A stretch of 64,000 nucleotides of DNA from Vandiemenella viatica (taxonomy: Eukaryota > Arthropoda > Insecta > Orthoptera > Morabidae), in the NCBI GenBank assembly GCA_031002005.1, contig CM061914.1:195008685-195072684 (forward strand), written 5' to 3'. The position numbers and the translations under genes are program-made. Shown piece by piece: positions 1 to 12,410 of this stretch. The stretch's first letter is position 1. Each line of letters begins with the position of its first letter. Below the pieces are notes generated by a model, which made no database searches, was not told the DNA's origin, and worked only from the letters and a program-made list of their open reading frames with translations.

Positions 1-345
1 GGTAGCTGTAGGGGTGACGAGGTCAGCTGGAGCCCTGCGCGTGGTGGTACCACCCGCGCCGGGGATCGATGCGGCGTCCTCGACAGCTGACTCTAAGGAC
101 GGTCGGCGACCACAATGCGGTCCTTCCCAAAGATAAGAAGCTAAAAACTGTGCTCAACTACTATGCCAGGCTTACACTGTCCCCTGTTCTTCCTCAGGAG
201 TAGACCTACACCAGTAGAGTCTCACTCCTTAGCGGGCTCCGCTTCCACCCACTTACTGACTTTTTAAAGTATGCTTCAGATCATTAATTTACAGCAAGCT
301 GCCCTTTCATGACTGCGCAAAAATCTCCCAAAAAAAGTCTTATCA
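1..345. other. unassigned sequence
   Basis: I see no open frame, repeat end or RNA gene I can support here. The first ~130 bases are GC-rich and the rest is ordinary; the LINE-A coding match begins just downstream. Confidence 0.5.
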
Positions 346-349
346 AGAC

Positions 350-1048
350 ATGAAATGTAAATATCTTGGCATTACTTTTGATAACAAGCTTAACTGGGCA
401 GGACACATAGGACAGGTGGTAGGAAAAGGTTTCAAAGTTCTGCACTTGTTGGAGAGAGTGATGAGGGGATGCACCAGAGAAGTAAAGGAATTGGGTTACA
501 AAACTTTGGTCAGACCATTGCTCGAATATGGTAGTGTAGTATGGGACCCTCATTTTACGTATCAAATACAGGAGTTGGAGAGGGTGCAAAAAAGGGCTGC
601 TAGATTTGTTTCTGGAAATTATCGCAGAATGCAATCAGTGACGGATATGATAAAGGAGCTGGAATGGGATTCATTGCAAGACAAGAGGAGGATGAGGAGG
701 GTCATGGGAGTGTACAGGGCATATACTGGTGATGAGGCATGGAAAGATATTGCAATAGGTATGAAAAGTAGTGCATGGAAGGGAAAAGATGATCATGACC
801 ACAAGCTGGCACTCGATTTCAGGCACAAGGGTGTGGGAAGATTCTCTTTTTTAGGTAAGGGTGTCAGGGTTTGGAATGAGTTACCAAGAGAAATGATGAA
901 TAATTTACCGAAAACTTTGAAACAATTTAAAGATAAAATTTGTAGAGGGCAAATGTAGGTGGGTGCAGGATAGGTGGAAGATGGGTGTGTAGGGAAATTG
1001 CCACCGGAGCCTGTGCTGCATTGCAATTAAATTAAATTAAATTAAATT
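350..1048 (+). mobile_element. LINE-A, 5'-truncated non-LTR retrotransposon (RT C-terminus and 3' tail)
   Basis: An open frame of about 200 codons (350-958) encodes the C-terminal part of a CR1/Jockey-type LINE reverse transcriptase. Recognisable blocks in order are LGITFDNKLNW, VRPLLEYGSVVWDPH, RVQKRAARFV and VWNELPREMMNNLP, the usual thumb and post-RT region of these elements. The catalytic FADD block lies upstream in the family and is missing, so this copy is 5' truncated, as is common after target-primed reverse transcription. The 3' end runs through a short UTR into about five ATTAA repeats (1025-1048), the simple-repeat tail expected for this clade. The same family occurs in both arms of the large palindrome, where the FADD block is present but frameshifted. 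The frame here is clean, so the copy is probably younger. It is a dead fragment, not a host gene. Confidence 0.88.
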
Positions 1049-2842
1049 TTCCAACTACAATTGAATGGTCGATACCGAACCTCTTTTACTAGGACGCCAA
1101 CCATTTTTGATGATAATTTTATTTCGTCTCCGGCTTCGGTTGTAATTTTTCGATTCCAAATAAAATGTTAATAGTAAATGCCTCAAAATTTTAACAGGTG
1201 GTCTCTTGCTACCATTTCTTCTCCACTTAAGACGTGTTAGTCGATTTCCACCACCACTAGTACTAGTACAGTACTAGTTTCTATATCTTCTCCGAGATTG
1301 CTCTTCTCTATTCTGCCGTTTAGTTCTTAGCGCAAATCCCAGTTGCCATCTAGTTTCATCGATATCCCGCTGTCACGTGCCTCCGGTATTTTTCAGTCCA
1401 CTTTTCACTTCGGTAAGCAACCCATCTCGCCTCAACAAGTGTCAGAAACGATTATATCTGCCTGTCTTTACCACACTCAACGAACTTCTCGATTGTTCAG
1501 GTCTAAACTTGGTCTGATTCTTTACTTTCCCATTCAAGGTAATTTTCTGCAAACTTCCGTATGTTAATCTTATAACTTGGTAATTTTAGAATCCTGTGAG
1601 ACCAAACGCACGTAACTGAACCGAACCACCAAAATACGCGGCACAGGAATTCCGGGTAAATGTTCCCAGTGTGTCGAGGTGTAAAGCCGAACCAGGTTGA
1701 GGTGGCTAAAAGCCACCGAAATCGGCAACCAACCAACCAACCAACCAAGCTACAGATGCCAGACTGCACGCTGGTTCCTGCCGCCACCATCAACCGCCTT
1801 TCCTCTTGTGCACTTGACGAATTAGGCGGCTGGCTGTTATCGCTTCGTCTGTCATTCCATATTCTTCTTGGCTGTCGACCTTCCTTTTCCCTTTGTTTAG
1901 CGATCGTCGATTACCTATGCGGGATGTTTTTTTCTTAAATTTGAACAAGTTCCCCTCACGTAGATTTACTTCGTAAATTTGAAGACATTTTTGTTTGGTT
2001 TGTAGAGCGGGAATCTGATATAAAAAACTGACGCGAGATTTTTTACCCACCCCTCTCCTCCGCAATCCCATTAAATGAGATTTGTTGAGATTTCGGCGGA
2101 GCCCTCCCCCCTATTTTGAGGACACGTAATTAATGCACGCTCCTTATTAAGATGCCATTTTTTTTTTGGAAGTCTTTCATTGTTTGTTCTTTCCGGATGC
2201 TCTCCCCGCTATTATCCATACTGCTGGAGTTGGTTATTTGTCGATAATTTTTTAGTCTTTATATTTTAATCATTTCTTATTTCTTTCCACCTCGAATTTG
2301 CGCTGATATTTCATTTCGTCTCCTCGTATTCTTGCTTTCTCTCTTGGCGATGGAAAACAATTTTCACAGCCTCAGGTATTGCCGTCGTGTTTTATCACTT
2401 TAGCATACCATCATTCCTGGTTTTATTGTTTAGTTTGCAGCGCATGTATTGCAATATTTACTTATCAATTACGAAGGTCGTGATGTTGGCAGTTTGACAG
2501 TTGAAGCGTGGAACCTGTTCCAACAGTCTGCACTCATTTAAACGCCACATGTCTTCTGTTAGGAGATTTTGGTGTTGCACTTTGTGCGCAACTGGACAAT
2601 TGGTGAACTTCTCTCTGAAGCCCCTTTCCGTAAATCCGAACCGATCGTCTGCAAAATATCGCCGACATAAATGGGGAAAGTGTCGAGGTGTTCCCTCCGC
2701 CATCTTGTGATTCTTATCTTCATTGCTTGCTCTATGCAGCACTTGGTTTTAGGATTGAAATTCCGCCGATAACGAACGCTTCAAATTCTCATTACGTTCG
2801 CTGCTGATCGCAAGGCGCCTCTGGTGCTGTTTACAATTTCTT
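1049..2842. other. unassigned sequence with a MITE-A end fragment
   Basis: No gene recognised. Bases ~2070-2150 resemble one end of the MITE-A family (G-rich/C-rich body then ACGTAATTAATGCACGCTCC), without a partner end. A run of CAAC repeats lies at 1728-1746. The short frames on either strand show no family resemblance. Confidence 0.45.
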
Positions 2843-2990
2843 TGCTTCCGGCTTTACGTCGACGTCGAGGTCATTAGAGCTGGAGTCAGTGAACGGGAAG
2901 AGAATTCGGCAATGGCCTTTTGAAGCAAGCTGGGTGGCGGGACAGGTATTTGAACCAGATCCACGTATTACCGGTTTCCTCAGAGAATGT
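2843..2990 (-). mobile_element. tRNA-derived SINE fragment
   Basis: The minus strand carries the SINE 3' domain (CTCTAATGACCTCGACGTCG on the minus strand) followed inward by the conserved AATTCGGC...GGCCTTTTGAA body. The tRNA-like head is degraded and its B box is not convincing. Confidence 0.7.
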
Positions 2991-3574
2991 TGCCGGTCCA
3001 TCTTGGAGTAGTGTTCCCTGCTGTATTGTGCTCCCACTGGGGAGGCAATGTCCAACCACGAGCTAAGGTCCTGCGATCGGATCTGTTTTCCTTTATAACC
3101 GCCTCCAGGGGTAAGCTGCTAAAGTCTGAACACATCATTTCGAAAAGTGTAACCAAAATACAGCGCTTTTCTGTTTTACGCTGGTAATAGATCTATCTGA
3201 AGTCTCCAGGCGTTTAATGTACGGTTTTAACGGATGTCATCTATGCGGAAGCGGATGTGGATTTTTTTTTATAATTATTTAATTTGAATATTTTATCAAA
3301 AATAAATTTAAAATCAAAATAAGTATATATTATGTGCCATTTTTTATAAGTAAATTTTGTGTGTATAAGACTGCCATAAAGATTTATTTTTGCCTCATCT
3401 TCCAACAACAAAAAACGTGGGACGATTTCACAAGTGAATTAAATTATTTACACAATTAGGCACGCGTCTAAAAACCAGTGTTTGTCATTTGAACTTCGCG
3501 GAGTTCGCAGCTCGACTGATTCAAGGGTCAAACACAAGGCCACGCCACCGCGCATGGTCCCCCCCCCCCCTTCT
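2991..3574. other. unassigned AT-rich sequence
   Basis: AT-rich between about 3260 and 3400, without recognisable coding or repeat ends. A C-homopolymer sits near 3560. Confidence 0.4.
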
Positions 3575-3655
3575 TTCTTATGGAAATACGCCTCGTCGAC
3601 GTCGAGGTCATTAGAGGCGCGAAAGGATCAGGGCTAGGAATGGGAAGGAAACTTT
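3575..3655 (-). mobile_element. SINE 3'-end fragment
   Basis: Contains CGCCTCGTCGACGTCGAGG followed by TCATTAGAGGCG, the reverse complement of the SINE 3' tail used throughout this window. The rest of the SINE is missing, and a MITE-B begins shortly after. Confidence 0.7.
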
Positions 3656-3681
3656 ACATGCAAGTTCAAACTTGTAAATTA

Positions 3682-4078
3682 GGGAGCGTGCACAAACTAC
3701 GTGGCTCAGTCCAGGGGGGGAGGGTTGGCTGGAAGGCTACGCTGGGCTACGTGGCGGGAGGGGGGGGGGGAGGGGGGGAAGTTCCGAGCCAGACCACATA
3801 GCTTTCCTTTCATGACATTTTTTCACAGTTAAAATGAGAACACATATCATCGTGTTAATATTTATTTCCCTCAGTTAATTATCTCCATATGTAATTTACA
3901 ACAGTCTGACAGGAGAAAACAGTACAAAATGTCTTCTGGAATCAAAAGGGGAAAAAGCTACGTGCTACGTGGGGTGGGGAGGGAGTGGGTGTAGAGGTGA
4001 AAGCCACGTAGGGCTACGTGGTGGGAGGGGGGGTTCACAGGAGGCCACAATGAAGCTACGTGGTTTATGGACGCTCCC
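3682..4078. mobile_element. MITE-B (TTA duplication, Harbinger-like)
   Basis: A 397-bp element with terminal inverted repeats GGGAGCGTSCAYAAACTACG and its complement, each followed inward by a GTGGCT/AGCTACGTG block. It is flanked by TTA on both sides (3679-3681 and 4079-4081), the 3-bp duplication typical of PIF/Harbinger transposition. The interior is G-rich with no coding capacity, so it is non-autonomous. Related copies lie at 20318-20715, 46650-46795 and 54043-54136. Confidence 0.8.
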
Positions 4079-4473
4079 TTAGTCGCTTAGGTAATAATAC
4101 CGTTAGTTCGTTGTTACTTTTATTGCAAGATCGTCAGAAAAGAAAAACCTTGTTTGCTAGCTAAGCGACGATGGGCAGAATCTCGAATAAAGAGAAAATA
4201 ATAGTATATATTGCAATGTAAACAAAACATCGGCTATACATAAGCCATAGAAATTGTGGATGCGAAAGCGGATGTAGGATTTCAGGCGAAAGACGACTTT
4301 ACGACGGAGCTTAAGCTTTAACCTCTGAGCAGTCGGTGAGGGAAGAGAAATCGAGCGCCACCAGGAGTGCACCTCCAAGGCACGGCTCAGCAGCATCCTG
4401 CGAGACACAGGTTTGCTGTCTGAGTGGATGGTTCGAAGAGTCACTCAAGTGGAACCGAGAAAGAATGCAGGAC

Positions 4474-5231
4474 CAGTGCTGCCATTTCTACGGATTTATC
4501 CGAAGATCTACGGATTTTTATAAAAAGTTAGGATTTTCGGATTTTGTTAAAATATCTACGGATTTTTGCTATTTTTTACCATCTGTTGATTTTTCCTTAT
4601 ATTCGTGTTTTGTCAAACTTTGAGCGTATAGTGTTAATGCATTATAGAATTGTCAAAAATTGTTAATCGTTTCTTTGCAACCTCTCGAGTGAACCAACGA
4701 TTGAAATAAATATCATATTTTGTTTGATTATAGATTTTATAGATCTTAAAAGACCGTATTACAAAACTGTCGGCGCACTCTTTATGCACGGCGACACGCT
4801 CGTTGGTACGGCTTACAGAGCAGTGCCTTCCGAGAAGGCCTATCCAATATCCGAGAGTCAAAGTGTTCGCAGAATTTAACATTTCCTGATACCGAAGATA
4901 TAGTAAATTTAGTGTCAACAAAGAAAATAGATAATGTATAGTCCAGTCTATCCCCCCCTCAAAAAAAAAAAGTAGGCGCAGCAGCAGCAGCGATGAAAGT
5001 GACGCTGTATAAAACATGTGCAGAGATATTTCTTACTTTCAATGTAGAATATAATTTTATATTTCGAATTTTAAAGACCTGGAAATAAAAGTATTCTTAA
5101 TTTTGACTCTCTCTTCAATAATTATAGTTTTAGTTTTTTTTAGCTAGCGAGTCTCCGGATTTTTGTACCCAATCTACGGACATTTTAGCGGCCATCTAGA
5201 GATTTTCAAAGCGAAGAGGCTGGCAGCACTG
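4474..5231. mobile_element. hAT-like transposon, non-autonomous
   Basis: Ends are CAGTGCTGCCA and TGGCAGCACTG. Subterminal TCTACGGATTTTT motifs recur at both ends (about 4490-4570 and 5150-5195), as in hAT elements that use multiple transposase-binding sites. The flanking 8-mers (TGCAGGAC and TGTGGAGC) match only partly, so the target duplication is eroded or absent. Short frames inside show no transposase domain that I can recognise. Confidence 0.6.
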
Positions 5232-5239
5232 TGTGGAGC

Positions 5240-6260
5240 AGAATTCGACTGCACTCTGCTGGTATCGTGTGCTGCTGGCGATAGCGTTAATGGCCTCGAA
5301 GTGACGGCGGACACTAAACACGACACAGGCGGCTTCGACACGCTCGCCGAGGCGCTGGTGAACAATGCGATACTCAGTGCACTTTCCCTACACTCACTGT
5401 AATCGGATTCGCGGTGATAAACACTGCGAGAAAACTTTTTGAAAAATCAATGAGCAGCTTATTTTAACTCCTCATAATATTAGGTGGCTTATATTAATTA
5501 CGTGAGGCATTTTTTTCGCAAATTATACTGCGGCAATACGAAATAAAAGTTCCGTCGACTCGCCTCGATTTGATGTCACGTAATTAATGCACGCCCCTTA
5601 CCTTCCAACTGTTACACAAAAACAAGAAAAAAAAACAAAAACAAAAAAAAAACAAAAACAAAAAAAACAAAAAAAAATCTGCTACAAAAATCACAGTTGG
5701 TCTTCCAATATTTTTTTCTGTTTTTCTGTTTTTGTTTTTTTTTTTTGTTTTTTTTTTCACGACATACTTATTACTCAATTCATAAATTGTCTACTGAATG
5801 AAACGAAACTCTTTTTGAAAAATTACCTGATAAATTAACAGAATTTTTAAATTTACTCATTTAGTTATTTTCATAAACCTGAACCTCCAGAAAGGTAGTT
5901 ATAATTCTTTCTGTAATATTCCGCAGGAGACACGTGACTAAAATTTGGAAGAATTTTCCGGTCAGTAGTTTCGGAACAAAAAGGGGAATTACAATGGTTT
6001 TCGCTAAAGGCCCGTTTTATCTGTGGAGTAAACAGAAAAACCGAAACATTTTCTGTCGGTGGATTGCCAGATAATTTGACACGCATGGAGATAATTCTCC
6101 CTTCGGTTCCCTAATAGTGTCCCGCCATAATTTTTCCGTATTTCAAGTTTTAATCGTGTTGAACGTGGTGGGAAGTAAAGGAATGTGGCGTTACGAATGT
6201 CCAAGTTGCGATGCTATGAGGCGTGGCATCTCGTGAACCACAGGTGTTCAGTTCACGCTA
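5240..6260. other. unassigned sequence with A-rich/T-rich inverted block
   Basis: No gene recognised. At 5605-5757 an A-rich stretch (A5C-type units) is followed by a T-rich stretch (T5G-type units), flanked by CCAACTGT and ACAGTTGG. The block could fold back. MITE-A-like ends appear around 5497-5510 and 5575-5597. Confidence 0.45.
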
Positions 6261-6265
6261 TTAAT

Positions 6266-6705
6266 TTATTCGCGTCGTTCAACTTCGAACTTTCGACAAC
6301 ACTCAGTTTTTTTAATTATTATTATCGTTGTGGATCCTCTCCAGTCTGGTTTGCTATCCTGTGTTTCTATCTTCCTTGTTATATCGACGATCGTCTTCCA
6401 CTGTCTCCTATCCAGAAAACTTTCTCTGTCCGCAATATATTCCCAGGTCCAGTTTCTTCTCTCTATATCCTCCTCCATTCAGTCTGTCCATATTATTCTT
6501 GGTCTTCCCGCTGGTCTTTTGTCCGTTATCCTTCTTTCCAAATAAGTTTTTGGTAGTCTTGTACCGTTCATTCTTTTACCATGCGCAAACCATTTAAGTC
6601 TAGATGACCCAAGTCTCTCTTCCACAGATTCCCTTAACTCTAGGTTTCATCTAATCCCGTCATTCTTTATATGATCAAGTTCCGTTTTGTGGAGGGCAAC
6701 ACTCA
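6266..6705 (-). pseudogene. LINE reverse transcriptase C-terminal fragment
   Basis: On the minus strand the translation reads through KWFAHGKRMNG, then ITDKRPAGRPRIIWTD, then an ERRNWTWEYIADRE and LDRRQWK region. This is the typical post-RT C-terminus of RTE/Jockey-like LINEs (basic patch, GRPR..W motif, DRRxWK). An ATT-repeat tail follows at about 6313-6325. Frames are broken, and the RT catalytic core is absent. Confidence 0.75.
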
Positions 6706-7725
6706 GTATCCAGATATAATACAGCTTTGTAAACACCCGTTTATGATAATCACACACATATAATTACGGTAAACCTATTAATCAACGGGGAAACATTAAC
6801 ACTTAAGCCGAATGCGTCATAAGAGCGATTCAATGAATCCAGCAACCAGTCGATGCGTGATGGGCTATAATGTTCTCGAGAGGTGTGGGTATGGTGTAAG
6901 AAGAGGGATATTATTAGACGTATAACTGGATCACACACACAGGGAACGAAAACAAGGGACGACCGACCGCTAAGGCTCCGTAACGGGACCAGATGGCTAG
7001 CTAGCCTCGCCAGTTCAAACTCATCAGCCATAAAACAGCGCGTCACAAGCTACAAACTCTAGACAAAATAATTCAACATGGACATTTTATGAAAAAAAGG
7101 CACTATGAACAACACCGCATGCCTACTTTTGTATAGCAATTTTGCTAATTATTCGAGTTGGACGAGAGTTATTTCTATGGCAGTGTATATGATAATCTCT
7201 GAACAGTGAACTGTGAGTGTAGGAAGAATATCTTTGTCAGAGAGTAAAAATACAAAGATGAGCGAGCGCGGACAAATGAAACGAGTGAGCGCGGCTCAGA
7301 TTGTTAAAAACCTGCGCCTTGTGTCTGTGCGGAAAAAACACAGTAAATGAAAGGAGATGAAAACAAACTAAGCGAGGTTCATTAATGTTTATTTTTAATT
7401 GAATTTCTTCAATGCTAAGAAGATAAGGTTATTATTATACTATAAAAAGTACAGTTGACAGGAAAACGGCTGGACAGCAGTTAAATCTGCGATATGGAAC
7501 GAGATGTCAAAGATTTTATCTTCCACGTGACTAAAGTTAAAGTATGTACGGGTACACAGCAAGAAAAGAAAAATCATTTCCACACGTTGATGGCTGTCTC
7601 TGAAATTTGAAAATCAACAAGACAACCAATCAACAGCTTCTCAAGTCCCGTCCCTAGGTCAAATGCGGAAGATGAGGAATATCTGGTAGATATTTATGTA
7701 GGGTGAAGGCATAAGAATAGGTTAA
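6706..7725. other. unassigned sequence
   Basis: I see no coding family, RNA gene or repeat terminus I can support here. Confidence 0.4.
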
Positions 7726-7728
7726 TAC

Positions 7729-7935
7729 CGACCGTGGTGGGTAGGTGGTAAGGTTCTGACCTCGTATTAGGGAGGAAGCGGGTTCGAATCCCCGATTTTC
7801 GTTTTTCATGACTTTCCCAAATCAATCCGTGGAAATGCCAGGATAGTTCCTTTAGAAGTCTATGTTCCTTGTCCGCCTCTAATGACATAGATGAGGCGTA
7901 AAGAAAGCGATAAGCAAACAAACAAAAAAAAAGAT
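7729..7935 (+). mobile_element. tRNA-derived SINE, nearly full length
   Basis: The 5' head contains a Pol III A-box-like GTGGTGGGTAGGTGG and a B box GGGTTCGAATCC. The SINE body follows (TTTCCCAAATC, then CTCTAATGACATAGATGAGG) and it ends in an A-rich tail. The 3' domain is diverged from other copies (CATAGATGAGG in place of the usual CTCGACGTCGACGAGG). Confidence 0.8.
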
Positions 7936-8208
7936 TAATTTAAAAAAAAAAAAAACAGCATTCAGTTACCGCCGCAAAGGATGGATCTGCTTGGATCGAA
8001 GCTTTTCTATGAACTGAGGAGGCATTGCTACGTGTTTCATCAGTCGGCAGACGGATTATTACCCTGAAGATGATACTAGGTGGGAGTAGAAACTCTGTCT
8101 TGCGTTAGTTCTTTTCTTGTGGCTTCAATAACTTCAATGCACACTACTTTCAATAGTTTAGATATTAACATCTGGATACTGTGGGCCATTTCCTCAATTG
8201 TGATATGA

Positions 8209-8473
8209 TCAATTTTATGAATAATTGTAACGCCAATGCAATTGAAATACTTGTTTTATTTTCCGAACACGTTTCGCTTCATTTGCGAAGCATCTTCAGC
8301 GGTTCTGTCTGTGGGTATTTATACATATAAATTGTAAAATAGAAGAAATGTAATTATATGTATAAATACCCAGACAGAATCGCTGAAGGTGCTTCGCAAA
8401 TGAAGCGAAACGCGTTCGGAAAATAAAACAATAATTTCAATTGCATTGGCGTTACAATTATTCATAAAATTGA
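8209..8473. repeat. 265-bp snap-back palindrome with hairpin-GAAACG motif
   Basis: Two arms of about 128 bp (8209-8336 and 8346-8473) are near-perfect inverted repeats around a centre at ~8341. Each arm contains a small internal hairpin (GCTTC/GAAGC) preceded by CTGAAG and followed by GAAACG, then an AATAAAAC signal. No transposase is encoded, and no clear target duplication was found. See the findings for the motif shared with four other loci. Confidence 0.8.
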
Positions 8474-8570
8474 GTTAATGGACACCCGTTAAATATTCTG
8501 CAGCCAATTTACTGCTATACATTTCAGTGCAGTTTCGTATTAGACCTCCCCCCCTCCCCCTGATGAGGAA

Positions 8571-9220
8571 GCGTCCATTAATTACGTGAGGTGAAATACT
8601 GGTTGGGGGTGCGAGGTTAATGCTTTCTTTTGCCGTTTAATATGGCCCGTTATTAATTCTGGATCTAAACCAAAAATTACGAACGATAGCCGCCTCGCTG
8701 CTGATTAGTACAAACCATTATCTTGATAAATTTTATTCGTTACTCATTAAATAATTCTTCTCTCATTTTTCTAACATTGATTATTTATTTCACATTCAGT
8801 ATTGAAATTCTCACAAGCTTAACAAATCTTAATTCAACGACTTTCAAGTCAAACCTCTACTACTAAACATCCATGACAACCACCAGTCCACGAAAAACAA
8901 AACATGAATGCAGTCAGCGATATTCATTGTATAACTCTTGGCATTACATGTTTGCCAACTTAAACATCCCACCATAGTATTTTTTACTATCACTTACACT
9001 AGTTATTTTACAATTAACTAACCCTATGGTGTTTATCTCACAGGGGGAGGGGAGGGGGTTCCGGCAAAATCTCAACAAGGCGAGGATCGACGGAAATATC
9101 ACGTGAGTGGATATGAGGTGAGCTAAAAAAAAGTCTTAAAAAGCTACGAGGTCGATTAGCAGTTGGGTAGGGGGGGGGGGTCGGAATTCCGGAAAAACAC
9201 CTCACTTAATCAATGGACGC
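8571..9220. mobile_element. MITE-A, long copy
   Basis: Starts GCGTCCATTAATTACGTGAG and ends in the complement of that motif (ACCTCACTTAATCAATGGACGC). The right half has the typical G-rich interior. The central ~400 bp is AT-rich and unlike other copies, so it may hold an insertion. Flanking TTA is not preserved. Confidence 0.65.
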
Positions 9221-9885
9221 TCTGTGACGTCATCGCTAAGTTGTGGACCGCTGTCGCACGGCTCTGCTCGGCGTTTCTATTGGCTACACTGGATTAGTGC
9301 ACCAGCCTGGGTCTACCGATGCACGAGTAGGTTTCCACGGACTCGGCTCAGTAATACCACACCGCTAATCACGTACACGACTCGATAAAGAGCCTGCTGA
9401 TTAAACTACCTACGTGGCTGCCGAGTTAACACACTAGCCTTACGCAAGGCCTATCGCAGGACAATACAGGACTAATGGCTGTACCCAAGGTTTGTAAACA
9501 CAATCAACCGTCCAACTCGTCCTCAAAACGGGATCGCGGCGGTGGGTAAACAATTACACCTTCACGCGGAGAAGACGTCTTTCCTAACGCCGGCCTCGCT
9601 TCGGCCGTCAACTGTAACGACACTTCCGAAACAAGAGAGGGCTGATAACTGTTCCGTCGGATCCCGTTCTGTTTTTAGAAGTTAATGTGTTGTTGTTGCC
9701 ATTTCTGCTACGACTCTGTCCTCATTCAGTTCAGATATGGCCCAAAATCTGTCCCCATCTATTGGGTTTGATTTCCAGATTACGAATTTACTGACGAAAA
9801 TGAGTTTTTAACGACGAAAAAAACTTTTTATTATCAGAGCAAGTCAAGAAAGAGCTTCGTACAGTCAACTACAGCCATAACATCT
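9221..9885. other. unassigned sequence
   Basis: No gene or repeat family recognised. Base composition is more GC-rich than the surroundings at about 9230-9640. Confidence 0.35.
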
Positions 9886-9894
9886 TCCCCTAAA

Positions 9895-10290
9895 GCACGC
9901 CGTCTAGAACTATGGCGAAATTCGTTGCCTGAAGAGCAGCGGAGGAACATCAAAGAGGCACCGGCTGCGGGGTGTAATCGGCCATATGCTAAGATTAAGA
10001 ATTGAAGTGTCCCGATGTAGATATAATATTAAAAAATGGGGTTACACTACTGACAACGATCTATGTGAATGTGGTGAGCTTCAGGACACACATCTTCTGG
10101 TATGCAGGAATCTACCTGGAACCTGCACTATCGACGACCTTTTCAGGGTAAACGAGAAGGCCATCAGGATTGCGGAATTCTGGTCACATTCCATTTAATT
10201 GTATTCTATAGTTTGATATTAATTAATCTTATTTGTTTTTGTTTTCAACTTGTAATGTTATGACGTCCTGGACACGAGAAATAATAAATA
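9895..10290 (+). pseudogene. LINE C-terminal fragment with C-C-H-C motif and AT tail
   Basis: The frame 9986-10198 reads RYNIKKWGYTTDNDLCECG, then Q...H...C spacing, and ends EFWSHSI. This is the C-terminal CxC..H..C region that follows the RT domain in Jockey-clade LINEs (K-W-G, C-C-G-x-x-Q, H-L-x-x-C). An AATAAATAAAT tail at about 10282-10294 marks the 3' end. The RT core is missing, so the copy is 5' truncated. Confidence 0.72.
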
Positions 10291-11249
10291 AATCAGAGCA
10301 AGTCATTACCGTGTGAGCTTATCTGATCTACTGCTAGATTTTGATCGTTGAGATCGATTTAAACAAAAAATCGCACAAAAGTGACAAAGAATGAGTGTGT
10401 AGGGTCACAGGTCACGTGACCTGGTTCAGATACGAGCGCGCCTGAGGGAACACACTGAACCATTTCCAGAACTCTAGTTGGAAGCATTAAAACGTGCAGT
10501 GGAGAATTCTCCCAGTATTTTGCTACTGATTTCTCAGTTTCCTCTCTCACGATACTATTACAATTTCCGCTACTTTTCTCGACGTTCTCTCGTTTCAGTT
10601 CATATGTCTTCCGTATTTTACTCGCAGTATTTTGTTGACTTTTTCAGTAATTTCTCAATGTCTTGTCGGCAATACTACGATATCCGAGGCACTGAAATAT
10701 TAAGGATTTGATGGCTGATTCTGATGGATCTCGACGAGACAAATCGAAAACGAAGAATACATTTTTTTTGGTATCTCGCTTAGTTTCCGAGATATCACAT
10801 CTTAATTAAAGGAAAATATACACTTCACTACTACTTATTATGTAAGAAATATGTATTGTTACCTGTTAAAAATTAACGTAGATATATATTAGAGAGATCA
10901 TGGTTTCATAAAAAAAGGAATTCGTATAAATCTTCCGTGTACAAACCCAGAAATGACATAAAAAATATTCAGTAGTAAATTACGCTCAGCGCTGCCCTAT
11001 TGTACCATAGATTATTGTAACACATACGATGCTAATAATATAAGTCATTGCGCATGTCTGCCAACCTATAGGAAATTGAAAAAAAAAAACCTAGTTTTTA
11101 GTTTGACGTATTTTCACCATAATGAGCAAAGAATCAAACTTAAGGTCGCCGTTAATAACATTAAGACGCTTATCTATAAATACAAATTTATAGTGCCTTT
11201 ATCTAGAAGTAACTACTTCAGTTATCGACTGTCACCTTAACAACATTCT

Positions 11250-12410
11250 TGTTAATATGAAAAACTCGTAGCGTTTGTTCGCGGTGTTTCTTATTCCGAA
11301 ATGCGTGAAAAACATCCACAATTAGACAATTTCAATATATACACCTCGTTTAGCAAATTAATTGCAAGCGAGGTATATGGCATAGTTGAAAATTGGGACG
11401 GGTATGGAGATGCGCAACAAAAAGGACAAAAAAGTGGTGCAACAGTACCATAAATCCATGCCAATGTACTTTCTTCGGTGGATGTTGTTGTAGAATTTCT
11501 TTTAGGGAGACTGTTGCAATAATTATTAGTTTCACCATAAACATGAAAATTAATGATGTATTTTAGAACCTAAAATATTGGCGTTATTCAAATAATGGAA
11601 AAGAAATCAGTTGGGGATAGTTGTTGACTATTATAGTTCTTGTTGGGAAGTAGCTGAAGTTATCTTCCAATACCGACACTGTACTGGGCGGTGAAGGTAA
11701 GACGGTCCAGATAGACGAGACATTTCTGACAAAAAGAAAATACAATCGTGGCCGTCTGACGGAACACATGACAATAACTGTGTTAGGAATATACTGCAAA
11801 GAAACCAAGTCTGGCCTTTTCTTCAAAGTTAATTCGAAAAGTAAAAAGAAGTTGAGTTGATATGTCTATCGGTACATTCACCATGATTCGTCAAAGAAAT
11901 GCACAGACAGTGCAAAACAATACATTGGTATTGAGAGAATGTTCTCTACCAAAACTGTAGCCTACATTTGCAAACAAACCATAGTATAGGAGAATTTGTT
12001 AACCAAACAGACAAAACGAACACCATAAACGATTTAGAAATTCTGAATAAATTACTAAAAAAGTATCAAATGTCGACGATCTGCAAAACTTCTCCACCAA
12101 TACATGACACTGTACTGGTATCGACAAAATGTAGTGAATAAGTATAACACCAAAGGTTCTAAAATCATGCAAATTTCTCCTAAATATTAAAAGAGTGTTT
12201 CCAGGCTTCACGGATGGCGATATGAAAGAAGGCTTATCATTAAAAGAAATTGACACACCTACATTAATCTCGGAAATTGAATTCCTGCTTCAGCCGCCAA
12301 AAAGATCACGTTTGGATGAAGGTTTGGAACAAAATTATAGAGAAGACATAGACAAATTAATATCGGGAGCTCCATCTGACAGCGATGAACTTCCAAATGA
12401 CTTCTTTTAA
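11250..12410 (+). pseudogene. Merlin (ISXO2-like DDE) transposase remains
   Basis: Coding matches run left to right across several frames. The block VVDYYSSCWEVAEV (~11610-11655) corresponds to the V-D-x-Y region before the catalytic core. VQIDETFLTKRKYNRGR (~11703-11753) is the hallmark V-x-IDE...KRKYNRGR block containing the first catalytic aspartate. NHSIGEFVN (~11977-12003) corresponds to the N-H-S block near the last catalytic residue. A C-terminal acidic frame at 12195-12410 ends the protein. Stops and frameshifts separate these blocks, so no functional protein is made. In Merlin elements this enzyme performs cut-and-paste transposition. Confidence 0.82.
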
